From: Massilia sp. erpn
Lineage (GTDB): Bacteria; Pseudomonadota; Gammaproteobacteria; Burkholderiales; Burkholderiaceae_D
Assembly (NCBI RefSeq): GCF_024400215.1
Contig: NZ_CP053748.1
Coordinates: 6,084,116 to 6,148,115 of the forward strand
DNA length: 64,000 nt
Reading direction: 5' to 3'
Position numbers and translations under genes: made by a program. Position 1 is the stretch's first letter. Each line of letters begins with the position of its first letter. Shown here in pieces: positions 47,995-56,659 of this stretch. The notes beneath the pieces were generated by a model that saw only the letters and a program-made list of their open reading frames with translations, ran no database searches and was not told the DNA's origin.

Positions 47995-48619
47995 AGCGCT
48001 GCCGCCACAGCAGGACGGCGCTCACGGCAAACCACAGGAAATACCCGAGAAAGCCGATGCGCTGGCCCCAGCCGGGCAGCAGATCGGCGCCTGCGCGGAA
48101 AGCCGCCTGCCAACCGATATTCAGCAGCACGAAGCCCACGAAACAGGGCGTCAGCCGGCCCCACAGCGTCCAGCCCAGCTGGCGCGAGAACAAGGGCCCG
48201 AGCCAGCACAACGCAAGGGCCCACAACAGGCCCGACCCCATGGCGCCCACCGCATGCGCGATAGTCAGGGCCGAGCCGTAGTCATCAGGATTGAGCGGGA
48301 AGACGCCAGCCGCCGCCAGCATCAGGCCCGATCCCATCAGCAGCGCCGGCCCGGTGCGCCGGTCGGCAATGCGCAGCAACGCATACGCAAACCAGGTCAG
48401 CAGGAGGCCCGGCACAATAAAGCCCAGCAGATTGAAAGCGGGTGCCGAAGGGGCGCCCAGCGCGCCCAGTTCACTGACCGCCTTGCGGCCATGGGCGTAG
48501 CCATCGCTGCGCAAGGCGGCGAAGCCGATCAGGCTGGTGAAAAACAGCGCGCCGGCCAGCACACCGGCCAGCCAGGCAGCTCCGCCCTGCGCAGGTGCAG
48601 GCATCCTCGTCTTCTCCAT
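47981..48619 (-). CDS. DUF998-type integral membrane protein
   Basis: A 212-residue protein of six or so membrane helices starting at the ATG at 48619, which has a GAGG site upstream (the earlier ATG at 48661 has none as good). Motifs H-G-R-K-A-V-S-E-L-G-A-L-G-A-P, L-M-G-S-G-L-M-L-A-A-A-G-V-F-P-L-N-P-D and H-A-V-G-A-M-G-S-G are those of the DUF998 family, whose role is unknown. It separates the Wsp operon from the lanthipeptide locus and reads away from the latter. Confidence 0.75.
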   Translation of the reverse strand: MEKTRMPAPAQGGAAWLAGVLAGALFFTSLIGFAALRSDGYAHGRKAVSELGALGAPSAPAFNLLGFIVPGLLLTWFAYALLRIADRRTGPALLMGSGLMLAAAGVFPLNPDDYGSALTIAHAVGAMGSGLLWALALCWLGPLFSRQLGWTLWGRLTPCFVGFVLLNIGWQAAFRAGADLLPGWGQRIGFLGYFLWFAVSAVLLWRQRFRLA

Positions 48620-48924
48620 AGCGTCCTCTATCGTCTGCCGCAGTGGCAGCGATGCTAGCACGCCGCCCTGGCCACCACATTAAGCGGCAGTTGCCGCCTG
48701 GCGGCCTCCTTGCGTGGGAAAAACAACACCAGCCGCGCCAGAACATAAGGCGGGTCCGAAAAATTTATTCTCTGCCATGTGGCGTTATAAGTTATTGATT
48801 TTTAAATAACTACATTTTAGAAACCAAGTATTTTCAGCCCACGAATAAATCGAAATATACACCGAACGGTCTATAGGGCGGGAAGTTTGAAACATTTGTC
48901 CAGCACATCCTTTTCACAAATTGA

Positions 48925-48975
48925 CAACGTTGGAATTCAAAAAACGTTGACAGGAAAAAAATGATCTCATATAGT
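48925..48975 (+). promoter_or_regulatory. Near-consensus promoter and inverted repeat for the lanthipeptide locus
   Basis: TTGACA (48947-48952), a 17-base spacer and TATAGT (48970-48975) form an almost ideal sigma-70 promoter; transcription would begin near 48982, leaving an untranslated leader of about 185 bases. An inverted repeat, CAACGTT (48925-48931) and AACGTTG (48943-48949), overlaps the -35 and could be an operator. Another, AGTTATT/AATAACT, is at 48790-48811. The 547-base gap between genes (48620-49166) is AT-rich and holds nothing else I can identify. Confidence 0.7.
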
Positions 48976-49166
48976 GATTTTGCTTTTGATAATTACATAA
49001 ACTCATATGCCCTCACAAACGAAATGCTGTTCTTGTTAACCAAAAAGAAACCCGTATTCGCTTGCGATTGCTGATTTCGATGTAATGTTGAAAGTTTTTA
49101 AGCGTAGTGCATTTTTTATAGATCGCGTTATTTGATTAATCTTTTTATTAAATTGGAGGATCAACA

Positions 49167-49259
49167 ATGAACCGCATTTTGAATCTGCAACGCCTGGACC
49201 ACAAAGACCTGGATGGCGAAGTCAAGAGCTGCACCAGCTCTGGCGCTGGCTGCTGCTAA
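49167..49259 (+). CDS. Class III lanthipeptide precursor peptide 1
   Basis: A 30-residue peptide with GGAGGA six bases before the ATG. The leader starts M-N-R-I-L-N-L-Q-R-L-D and contains ILNLQ, the ILxLQ-type motif that class III synthetases recognise. The core at the C terminus is S-C-T-S-S-G-A-G-C-C (residues 21-30) with four Ser/Thr and three Cys residues. Ser21 and Ser24 with Cys29 fit the S-x2-S-x(2-5)-C pattern needed for labionin or lanthionine rings. It is the first gene of the locus. Leader removal site is not defined by a known protease motif. Confidence 0.85.
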   Translation: MNRILNLQRLDHKDLDGEVKSCTSSGAGCC

Positions 49260-49307
49260 TCTGATTTAGTATTACATTCACAATTCATCGTTTATAGGAG
49301 AATTAAA

Positions 49308-49400
49308 ATGAACCGTATTCTGAATCTGCAGCGCCTGGACCACAAAGATATCGATAGCGAAGTCAAGAGCTGCACCAGCTCGGGCGCAGGCTGCTGCTAA
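49308..49400 (+). CDS. Class III lanthipeptide precursor peptide 2
   Basis: A 30-residue peptide, GGAG seven bases before the ATG, starting 48 bases after precursor 1 ends. It differs from precursor 1 only at residue 15 (Ile for Leu) and residue 17 (Ser for Gly), both in the leader; the ten-residue core S-C-T-S-S-G-A-G-C-C is identical. Several synonymous codon changes separate the copies, so the duplication is not brand-new and the peptide sequence appears to be under selection. A stable hairpin follows. Confidence 0.85.
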   Translation: MNRILNLQRLDHKDIDSEVKSCTSSGAGCC

Positions 49401-49454
49401 TCTGCACCAGCCCTGCTGCATATTGTAGTTGCGCCCGCTAACGGCCAACGACTC

Positions 49455-49488
49455 ATTCGGGTAACTGTATTTTTACCGTTACCCGAAT
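49455..49488 (+). promoter_or_regulatory. Strong hairpin between precursor genes and synthetase gene
   Basis: ATTCGGGTAAC (49455-49465) and GTTACCCGAAT (49478-49488) form a perfect 11-bp stem with a 12-base loop. No T-run follows, so it looks less like a full terminator than like a partial terminator or an mRNA-stabilising end that keeps precursor transcript levels above those of the synthetase. The rest of the 269-base gap to the synthetase (49401-49669) holds no convincing gene. Confidence 0.6.
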
Positions 49489-49669
49489 CGCATCTTGCAA
49501 AACAATGAAAACAAAAAGCCGGCACGATTAGCTGGCGGTCAGCTCATTGATGCGCCTGGAGAACATCTATCTGTGCTTGCGCAATGAGAAGCGCTAGAAA
49601 TACTGGACTTTGCAGTTGAGGAAAGACTGTTTCAATGAACAGTTGGCTTAATCCAAATGGAGCGAAAGT

Positions 49670-52411
49670 ATGGTTAAGAAATTAAGAGGGATGCGCGATC
49701 TCCGCCACATCGACAAAATAGCCTATCTTCGGCCCGATAAGCGGTTTTACGAACCCGGTTACGCGCACTACAAACCTACCGAAGAGCTGATCGAGCTGGT
49801 TCGCCCCATGCTGGAAGGCCAGGAAGAACCCTGGAAAATCCATCGCGCCGATGTCTGGACCCATATTCTCCCCGCCAGCCGCAAGGAATCCAACCAGCTT
49901 CCGGTCCAGGGCTGGAAAATCCACGTTTCCGCGATTGAAGCCAATTGCCGCGATCTGCTGGCAAAAGTTGCCGGCATGGCGCTTGAAAACAATATCCAAT
50001 TCAAATTTGCCAATGACATTGAGACGCTCAAGATGATGACGTCGAAGCGTTGGTCACGCGGCGGTTCCGGCAAATTTATTACCCTCTATCCGCCCACGGA
50101 CGAAAAATTCCAGGAAATCATCGAAAAAGCGTATCTGCTTTTGAAAGATGACGTCGGCTCATACATCTTGTCAGACCGGCGCTACAAGGACTGCCGCTGC
50201 CTCTACTATCGCTATGGCGGAATTATTTCCGTCAATAAGCTGCTGTATACCAGCGAGAAGCAGCCCGTGATTTTCTCGCCGGACGGCGAGCAAATCCCGG
50301 ATCACCGTACGCCGTATTTCGAAACGCCGCCCTGGGCTGCCGATCCCTTCCCGGAAGAACAGCCTGACTACGCCGAATTCACCCTCAACAGCGGCCGTTA
50401 TCTGGTCAAAGAAGCGCTTGGCTTTTCAAACACCGGCGGCGTCTACCTTTCGACTGAAGTGGCCACCGGCCGGCAGGTCGTCATCAAGGAAGCCCGTCCC
50501 TATATCGAGCTGGGGGAGAACAATACCGACTCCGTGAGCCGCCTGGTTCAGGAAGAAAAAATTCTCCGCGCACTTACCGGCACTGGCCTTTCTCCTGAAA
50601 TTTATGATTCTTTCCAGGATTGGGAAAACTATTACCTGGTTGAAGAGTATTTCCCGGCCCCCGACATCCGCGTGGTGATGCTGGAATCGAGCCCCTTGGT
50701 CAACACCAAGCCCGCCATCGCCGTGAGTGAAAATTTCTACCATATCTATAAAAAGGTATTTATCAGCGCCCTCCGCGGCATGGCCCGCATTCATGAGCTG
50801 GGCATTATTATCGGCGATGTCTCGCCCAAAAACATGCTGGTGGACAGGGAAAGCCTGACGGTTCGGTTTATCGACCTGGAAGGTGCCTTCCGTCCTGGGG
50901 TTGATGAGCCGCAACGCCTGCATACGCCCGGCTTCCGCATTCCCTCCAAGGGACGCGAGCTGAACAGTTCCTACGAGGACGATACGTTTGCGATCGGCGT
51001 CATCATGATGTATGCCATCTTCCCGATTGCCGCCATGCAGTTCCTGCGTGAAGACCTATTTACCGCCGTGCTGCCCAAATTGGTGACAGACGTGGGCTGG
51101 AGCAATACGCCGGTCCTCTCCATTATCACCCAGCTGGTTGATAATAAAATTACCTGCAAGCAGGCTGCCGATCTTCTGGAAAATAGTTCCTACACCATCG
51201 ACCAGCCAATCAAGAGGCATGCGCTGCAGGGCGATGCACCGATGAAAATCAGTGACCAAATGGCGCGCTTCATTGCTTCGAACTATAGACTGGATAAGAT
51301 TTTTACGGTCTTCCCGGTGGACCCGTTTGGACAGCGCGATAATCCGACCTCCTTCGGCTTCGGCTCAACCGGCGTCATCCATGCGCTATCGCAATGCGGC
51401 TACGACATCCCGCCAGCCGCCCTCGCACGTCATCGGGGTGAACTGGCCGATCTTAAACTGGAAGACATCACGCCCGGCTTCCTGGTCGGCACCTCCGGTA
51501 TTGCCTGGTGCTCCCTGATGGCCGGGGACCGGGAAACCGCGGAGCGCCTGCTGCAACACGCCAACCATAGTCCGCTGACGTACGCCCATCACTCGCTTTA
51601 CTTCGGCATGGCAGGCATCGGCATGGCCAATCTTGCGGCATATCTCAGCTTAAAAGACCCGCAATATCTGGAGGCGGCGCTCCGTTTAGCCGTGAAATTG
51701 GCGGAACAGGCGAAAGAAAATGAACGCGGCGTGTACTGGGAAGAAGATGGCCGGGTATGGATCGGTTTTGGTTACGGGCAAAGCGGCATCGCCTTATTCT
51801 TGCTGCGGCTGTCCCAGATCAGCGGCGAAGACAAATGGCGCGACATGGGCAAGAAAGCCGTACTGTTCGACATGTCCTGGGGCCGCGAACTCGAGCCAGG
51901 CAATCTGACCGTGGCCGCCAACCCCGAGGATACGACAACTTACGAACATTATATTGAAGAAGGCAGCGCCGGAATTATTAAAGTAGCAATCCGTTATGGT
52001 TTGTGGGATGATACTTTGGAGGCGTTCATCGGTGATATCGACCGTAAATATGCCAGCTTTGCCGGCCTTATATTCGGTTTGGCAGGCTTCGCTGACGTCT
52101 TGATCGACGCCTATCGATATTCTTTGGATGAAAAATATCTGGCAATGGCGGACTCCTCCCTCCAGGGAATTATTGATCTTTATCTGTTGAAATATGACGA
52201 TGGATATGCCACACCCGGCGAAAATTTATTCCGGATTACTTGCGATTACGCCACCGGTGTGGCCGGCATCATGCGGACCTTCCATCGGCGGGCGAATCCA
52301 TCGGAAGACGAGTTTTGCTTGGATGAGCTTGACCGGCTGCCACCGCTCTTCAAAGAGCAGTGCCAAGCACGCCATGATGCTGAGCAACTCTTAGATGAGC
52401 CAACAAAGTAA
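49670..52411 (+). CDS. lanKC: Class III lanthipeptide synthetase (LanKC: lyase, kinase, cyclase)
   Basis: A 913-residue three-domain enzyme. The lyase part (about 1-220) has the conserved G-W-K-I-H-V-S-A (about 80), R-G-G-S-G-K-F-I-T-L-Y-P and S-D-R-R-Y-K-D segments. The kinase (about 235-510) has catalytic V-I-K-E-A-R-P (Lys273), I-I-G-D-V-S-P-K-N-M-L (Asp383, Asn388) and F-I-D-L-E (Asp402). The LanC-like part (about 530-900) keeps glycine motifs (Y-F-G-M-A-G-I-G, G-Y-G-Q-S-G, E-E-G-S-A-G-I, I-F-G-L-A-G-F) but lacks the zinc-ligand Cys-Cys-His set, which marks class III rather than class IV. It should phosphorylate, dehydrate and cyclise the two precursors. GGAG lies 7 bases upstream; it overlaps the exporter gene by 17 bases. 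Confidence 0.93.
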   Translation: MVKKLRGMRDLRHIDKIAYLRPDKRFYEPGYAHYKPTEELIELVRPMLEGQEEPWKIHRADVWTHILPASRKESNQLPVQGWKIHVSAIEANCRDLLAKVAGMALENNIQFKFANDIETLKMMTSKRWSRGGSGKFITLYPPTDEKFQEIIEKAYLLLKDDVGSYILSDRRYKDCRCLYYRYGGIISVNKLLYTSEKQPVIFSPDGEQIPDHRTPYFETPPWAADPFPEEQPDYAEFTLNSGRYLVKEALGFSNTGGVYLSTEVATGRQVVIKEARPYIELGENNTDSVSRLVQEEKILRALTGTGLSPEIYDSFQDWENYYLVEEYFPAPDIRVVMLESSPLVNTKPAIAVSENFYHIYKKVFISALRGMARIHELGIIIGDVSPKNMLVDRESLTVRFIDLEGAFRPGVDEPQRLHTPGFRIPSKGRELNSSYEDDTFAIGVIMMYAIFPIAAMQFLREDLFTAVLPKLVTDVGWSNTPVLSIITQLVDNKITCKQAADLLENSSYTIDQPIKRHALQGDAPMKISDQMARFIASNYRLDKIFTVFPVDPFGQRDNPTSFGFGSTGVIHALSQCGYDIPPAALARHRGELADLKLEDITPGFLVGTSGIAWCSLMAGDRETAERLLQHANHSPLTYAHHSLYFGMAGIGMANLAAYLSLKDPQYLEAALRLAVKLAEQAKENERGVYWEEDGRVWIGFGYGQSGIALFLLRLSQISGEDKWRDMGKKAVLFDMSWGRELEPGNLTVAANPEDTTTYEHYIEEGSAGIIKVAIRYGLWDDTLEAFIGDIDRKYASFAGLIFGLAGFADVLIDAYRYSLDEKYLAMADSSLQGIIDLYLLKYDDGYATPGENLFRITCDYATGVAGIMRTFHRRANPSEDEFCLDELDRLPPLFKEQCQARHDAEQLLDEPTK

Positions 52412-53978
52412 AACCAATCCGGGGTCAAGCCACAAAATGGACGGATCATCAGTTTTTCGCAATTTTTTCCAGATGCTGGGCACGACAAAGCGACAATATT
52501 GGACGCTTTTGTTGTGCAACGCAGTTGCCGCCGGCTCTGAAACAATCATACACCCCTTATTGGTCAAGGAGATTTTCGATGGCGTAAACCAGGGAACTGA
52601 TCTCAATCGGTTTATTGCACTCGTGTTTTTCTATTTACTGCTTGGAATTGTTCTGAATGTGATCGGTTACTACCTATCGCTCTGGCAAATGCGGGTGGAT
52701 AATAGGATTATTGCGGATATCAGCAATCGGCTGCTGCAGGCCTATTACCGCAAGGATTATGGCGATGTCCTGCGGGACGGCAGTGGTTACTACCTGGCCC
52801 GGATCCGGTCCGACGTCAAAGATGGCCTGGTGCCGATGCTGATCCTGGTGCGGCGAGCGACGGTTTCCGCCGTGATGTTTGTCGGACTAGTCTCCGTGCT
52901 GATCATTCTTTCATGGCAGGCCTTCCTGATTTTGGTCGTACTTATCCCGATAGCAACCTGGGTCAGCACCAAAGTCAGCAAGAAAATCCGGAGTCTCACG
53001 CTTATCGAGCGCGATAACGAAGCCACCTTGATGGGCATTCTCACCAAATCGGTGGATGCGTTCAAAATGGTCCGGACCTATATGATGGTGCCGCAGACCC
53101 TGGACAAGTTCAACAAAACCATGGATGAGACGCTGGAATCCGGCTACCAAAAGCAGCGCGTTATTCGCCGTCTGCAAACTGCGAGCGACCTCACCATGAG
53201 CGTTTCCGATGCCTGTTCGATTTTTGTCGGGTCGCTGTTGGTACTGAAAAAACAGATGACCATCGGCGCATACTTTTCCTTCATGAATGCGTTTTGGCGG
53301 GCAGCTACCACCTTGATCAATATTTTCAGCCTGTCGGCGGATCTGCATGCCTTGGGGGCCATCGTCAAACGTTTGACTTCCTTTATCGACGAGCACAATG
53401 CCCTGCCCTATCAGAAGAGCGGCAGCGGCGTTTCAGCCAGCGGTATCAGCTACAGCTACGCCAATAACAAGGTCATCTCTGATTTTTCGATTCATGTCGG
53501 GCCAAAGAAGCGCCTGCTGATCGTTGGCGATAACGGTACCGGCAAGACCACGCTGGCAAACATGCTTTCCGGCTATCTGTCCCCGTCCTCCGGCAAACTG
53601 GAGCTGCCGCAGCAAATCAGCGCCGCCACCTTGCCGGTATTGTTTCCCCCGATTAAAGTCCGCGATCTGGAAATCAAGGAAGAGCTGTTTAAACAGTTCG
53701 TCATCGATAAGCCGGATATTCTTGATGCCTATCCTGACCAGCTGTCGGCGGGACAACAACAAAAAGTGTCGCTGGCGCTCTCTCTTTCCAAAGACGCGGA
53801 TTTGTACGTGCTTGACGAGCCCTTGGCAAATCTTGATATGGCCAGCCGTGAGATTGCGATGGCTGCCATCTGGGAGCGCACCAATAACAAGATCTTAATC
53901 ATGATCATGCATGGCTCGGAAGAATATTATTCCAGGTTTGACCAGGTGCATACGCTTCGCAGCAGCGCAACCGCCTGA
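52395..53978 (+). CDS. lanT: ABC exporter with fused membrane and ATPase domains, no C39 peptidase
   Basis: A 527-residue half-transporter: six membrane helices (about 35-320), then an ATPase domain with Walker A G-D-N-G-T-G-K-T-T (about 377), signature L-S-A-G-Q-Q-Q-K and Walker B L-Y-V-L-D-E-P-L-A-N-L-D. A normal Q-loop glutamine is not evident (A-T-L-P-V-L-F-P-P-I-K-V), and the H-loop is M-H-G-S. There is no N-terminal peptidase C39, so it does not cut leaders itself. Its start overlaps the synthetase end, which ties it to the peptide. It probably moves the peptide across the inner membrane or gives immunity. Confidence 0.88.
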   Translation: MSQQSKTNPGSSHKMDGSSVFRNFFQMLGTTKRQYWTLLLCNAVAAGSETIIHPLLVKEIFDGVNQGTDLNRFIALVFFYLLLGIVLNVIGYYLSLWQMRVDNRIIADISNRLLQAYYRKDYGDVLRDGSGYYLARIRSDVKDGLVPMLILVRRATVSAVMFVGLVSVLIILSWQAFLILVVLIPIATWVSTKVSKKIRSLTLIERDNEATLMGILTKSVDAFKMVRTYMMVPQTLDKFNKTMDETLESGYQKQRVIRRLQTASDLTMSVSDACSIFVGSLLVLKKQMTIGAYFSFMNAFWRAATTLINIFSLSADLHALGAIVKRLTSFIDEHNALPYQKSGSGVSASGISYSYANNKVISDFSIHVGPKKRLLIVGDNGTGKTTLANMLSGYLSPSSGKLELPQQISAATLPVLFPPIKVRDLEIKEELFKQFVIDKPDILDAYPDQLSAGQQQKVSLALSLSKDADLYVLDEPLANLDMASREIAMAAIWERTNNKILIMIMHGSEEYYSRFDQVHTLRSSATA

Positions 53979-54085
53979 GCCAGGCAGGCGGTTACCACTG
54001 GCAATCCGCAGGACGGCCACCGCAGTTGGCGCATTTGGGATGGAAGGCATTCCCCGTATTGGCTCTTTTTATAATTGGTCGGCTT

Positions 54086-55405
54086 ATGCTAAGTTATATA
54101 TTTAAAGTAGTTCGGCACAATACGCAACGCAATAAAGTATTGACGGCGCTGATGGTACTGGCAATTGCCGTGGGCATCGGCGCCAGTATGACGACATTGA
54201 CGGTGATGCGCCTATTGTCGGGCGATCCTCTACCTGGCCGAAGCCAGGAGATTTATTACGCCCAGATTGATGTCAATCCGCAATCCAAGGGCAAAGAGCC
54301 GCCGGATGTACTGGATTTTCGCACTGCGGTCGATCTGTGGAATGCCAGGCAGGCGGATCAGCAAACCCTGGTGGCGGGCAGCAAGGCCAAGGTGCGTCCC
54401 GCTGATTCGCCGCTCCCACCACAAATGCTGTCGCTGCGCGCCACCACTGCCGATTTTTTTTCCATGTTTAATGTCCCTTTTCAATTCGGACAAGCCTGGA
54501 ATCCCTCGGACGATACTGACCGTGCACGGGTGGCGGTCATTTCCTCATCCCTCAATGAAAAACTGTTCGGCGGCGCGAATAGCGTCGGCAAGATCCTGCG
54601 CATTGCCAATTCCGATGTAAGAATCGTTGGCGTCCTTGCTGAATGGCGGCCGGCACCATTGTTTTATGCCGTTCGTGGCGGACGATTTAGTGGCGGCGAC
54701 ACGTCGGCATTTTATAACCAGCCCGACAAGGTCTTTACCCCCTTTTTTACCGGCCTGGAAATCAACGGCGAAAATTTCAAACCCTTCAATTGCTGGGCAA
54801 AGCGTGATGCCTTGGAAAGCCTGGAAAGGGCGCCGTGTACCTGGGTCGGCCTATGGCTGCGGCTGGATAGCCCAAGCAAGGTGGCCGCTTACAAGCGTTT
54901 CCTGGACAACACTGCGGCGCAACTCAAAGACCAAGGGCGTGTCACCTATGCTGAAAATACCCGCCTGCGAACACTGATGGAATGGCTGGACTTCAACCTG
55001 GTAGTGCCGAGTGATGTAAAGCTGCAAACCGTGCTCGCCTTCGCATTCCTGGCGATTTGCCTGGTCAATGTCGTGGCACTGCTTTTGGCAAAATTCCTGC
55101 GCCACAGCCGCGAGATCGGCCTACGTCGCGCCCTGGGCGCAACCCGCGCTGCGATCTTCTTGCAATGCCTTGCCGAGGCGGGGTTCATCGGTTTGCTCGG
55201 TGGCGTACTTGGTCTGTTCCTGACCCTGCTCGGCCTCTATTTGGTGCGTCATCAGCCCGTCCCCTACGTTGACCTGGCGTACCTGGACCTGCCCATGTTC
55301 CTCATGACGTTCGCGCTGTCCATGGTGGTGAGCTTGCTGGCCGGGGTAATACCGGCGTTGCGCGCCACACTGATCCAGCCAGCGGTACAGTTAAATCAAT
55401 TATAA
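54086..55405 (+). CDS. MacB-like permease 1 of the lanthipeptide locus
   Basis: A 439-residue FtsX-type permease. I prefer the ATG at 54086 (M-L-S-Y-I-F-K-V-V-R-H-N); a TTG at 54026 would add 20 residues, and neither start has a strong ribosome binding site. N-terminal membrane helix (about 17-40), large periplasmic domain, three C-terminal helices with the motif R-H-S-R-E-I-G-L-R-R-A-L-G-A-T. It should pair with the permease that follows 10 bases later and with the ATPase at 57935. Confidence 0.85.
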   Translation: MLSYIFKVVRHNTQRNKVLTALMVLAIAVGIGASMTTLTVMRLLSGDPLPGRSQEIYYAQIDVNPQSKGKEPPDVLDFRTAVDLWNARQADQQTLVAGSKAKVRPADSPLPPQMLSLRATTADFFSMFNVPFQFGQAWNPSDDTDRARVAVISSSLNEKLFGGANSVGKILRIANSDVRIVGVLAEWRPAPLFYAVRGGRFSGGDTSAFYNQPDKVFTPFFTGLEINGENFKPFNCWAKRDALESLERAPCTWVGLWLRLDSPSKVAAYKRFLDNTAAQLKDQGRVTYAENTRLRTLMEWLDFNLVVPSDVKLQTVLAFAFLAICLVNVVALLLAKFLRHSREIGLRRALGATRAAIFLQCLAEAGFIGLLGGVLGLFLTLLGLYLVRHQPVPYVDLAYLDLPMFLMTFALSMVVSLLAGVIPALRATLIQPAVQLNQL

Positions 55406-55415
55406 AGAGGGCTTT

Positions 55416-56630
55416 ATGCAGATTCGTTATGTGCTGGCCGCACTGCGCAAACATCGCTTGGCCACGTTTCTGATTACCTTGCAAATTTCGCTTGCCTGCG
55501 CCGTTCTTTGCAATGCCTATTTCCTCATTATGCAGCGTATCGAGTCAATGCATATTGACAGCGGTATTGCTGAGCCATCCCTGGCCCTGGTGAAAATTAC
55601 CGGCTATGACCAGCAGCAGGCGCAGGACTTGAATGCCCGCATGGTGGCGGCATTGCGCGGCGTTGCCGGCGTCCAAAACGTCAGCGTGGTCAGCGCAGTA
55701 CCGTTCGGCAATGGCGGCGTAAGGGCCGGCGTGCACCTTGATCCCCAACAAAAACAATCTGGCGGCGTGATTGACTTCTACCTTGGCGACGCCGCCGCCA
55801 TTCAAACCTTCGGCTTGCGGCTGATTGCCGGGCGTTTGCCATCCCGGGACGAGTACACCCCGCTCACGCAACTGTTTCCAGCAAATCCGCCCATCCTGAT
55901 CACCAAAAAACTCGCGGCAAAATTTTGGCCTGGGAAAGACCCCTTGGGGCAGCAATTCTGGGTCACCAACACTGCGTTCCGCGTAATCGGCGTCATTGAC
56001 CACCTGTCCACCGTCTATCCGAGCATCAGCGCCGAAGAGGATCCTGATTGGACCGTTTTCGTTCCTACCTCGAGTGGGGCAGGTTTTGATGGCAAATACC
56101 TGATTCGTGGTAATCCGGGCGATATGGCGCGCATTCTCAACGACGCCAAGACCATCACGCAGAAAACCGTGCCGAACCTGATCCTGGACCTGGAAGCGAG
56201 CAAGCGCATGGAAGACTTGCGCAGCGAATTTTTTGAAAACTCGAGGATCATGCTGGGATTACTGCTATCCCTGATTGTCGGCCTGCTGGGAACCACCGCC
56301 TTGGGCATTATCGGATTGGCCAATTTCTGGGTTTCCCAGCGCAGCAAGCATATTGGCATTCGGCGCGCCCTCGGCGCCACCAAGGGCGACATACTGCGTT
56401 ATTTTCAAATCGAAAATTTCATTATCGTCACCCTGGGGATACTCTTGGGAATGTTATTTGCCTATGAATTGAATCTCGGTCTGATGCGCCTGTACGAATT
56501 GCCCAAACTACCGCTGATCTATATGCCGGTAGGAGCGATTGTGCTGTGGATTTTAGGCCAGCTTGCTGTGTTGGCGCCGGCCTTGAGCGCATCCAGCATT
56601 TCACCGATGACCGCAATTAAGTCTGCCTAA
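55416..56630 (+). CDS. MacB-like permease 2 of the lanthipeptide locus
   Basis: A 404-residue FtsX-type permease with AGAGGG upstream of its ATG. N-terminal helix (about 17-38), periplasmic domain, then three helices with the motif R-S-K-H-I-G-I-R-R-A-L-G-A-T. It is the second half of a heterodimer with permease 1. The general layout equals that of the pair at 10327-12767, so the window holds two separate systems of this type. Confidence 0.87.
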   Translation: MQIRYVLAALRKHRLATFLITLQISLACAVLCNAYFLIMQRIESMHIDSGIAEPSLALVKITGYDQQQAQDLNARMVAALRGVAGVQNVSVVSAVPFGNGGVRAGVHLDPQQKQSGGVIDFYLGDAAAIQTFGLRLIAGRLPSRDEYTPLTQLFPANPPILITKKLAAKFWPGKDPLGQQFWVTNTAFRVIGVIDHLSTVYPSISAEEDPDWTVFVPTSSGAGFDGKYLIRGNPGDMARILNDAKTITQKTVPNLILDLEASKRMEDLRSEFFENSRIMLGLLLSLIVGLLGTTALGIIGLANFWVSQRSKHIGIRRALGATKGDILRYFQIENFIIVTLGILLGMLFAYELNLGLMRLYELPKLPLIYMPVGAIVLWILGQLAVLAPALSASSISPMTAIKSA

Positions 56631-56659
56631 TCAGCCAACCCGCATACCAGCCGTGGAAA

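Noticed and set aside
49550..49597. A 15-codon ORF between the hairpin and the synthetase, considered as a third precursor
   Set aside because: It has no ILxLQ leader, only one cysteine and no good ribosome binding site.
49401..49669. Possible remnant of an insertion sequence next to the precursor genes
   Set aside because: No terminal inverted repeats, target duplication or transposase motif could be found in the gap.
49670..52411. Class IV lanthipeptide synthetase (LanL) instead of class III
   Set aside because: The cyclase part lacks the W-C-x-G and C-H-G zinc-binding motifs that class IV enzymes keep.
52395..53978. Peptidase C39 domain at the start of the ABC exporter
   Set aside because: The first 30 residues are short and polar and lead directly into membrane helices; the C39 Cys and His motifs are absent.
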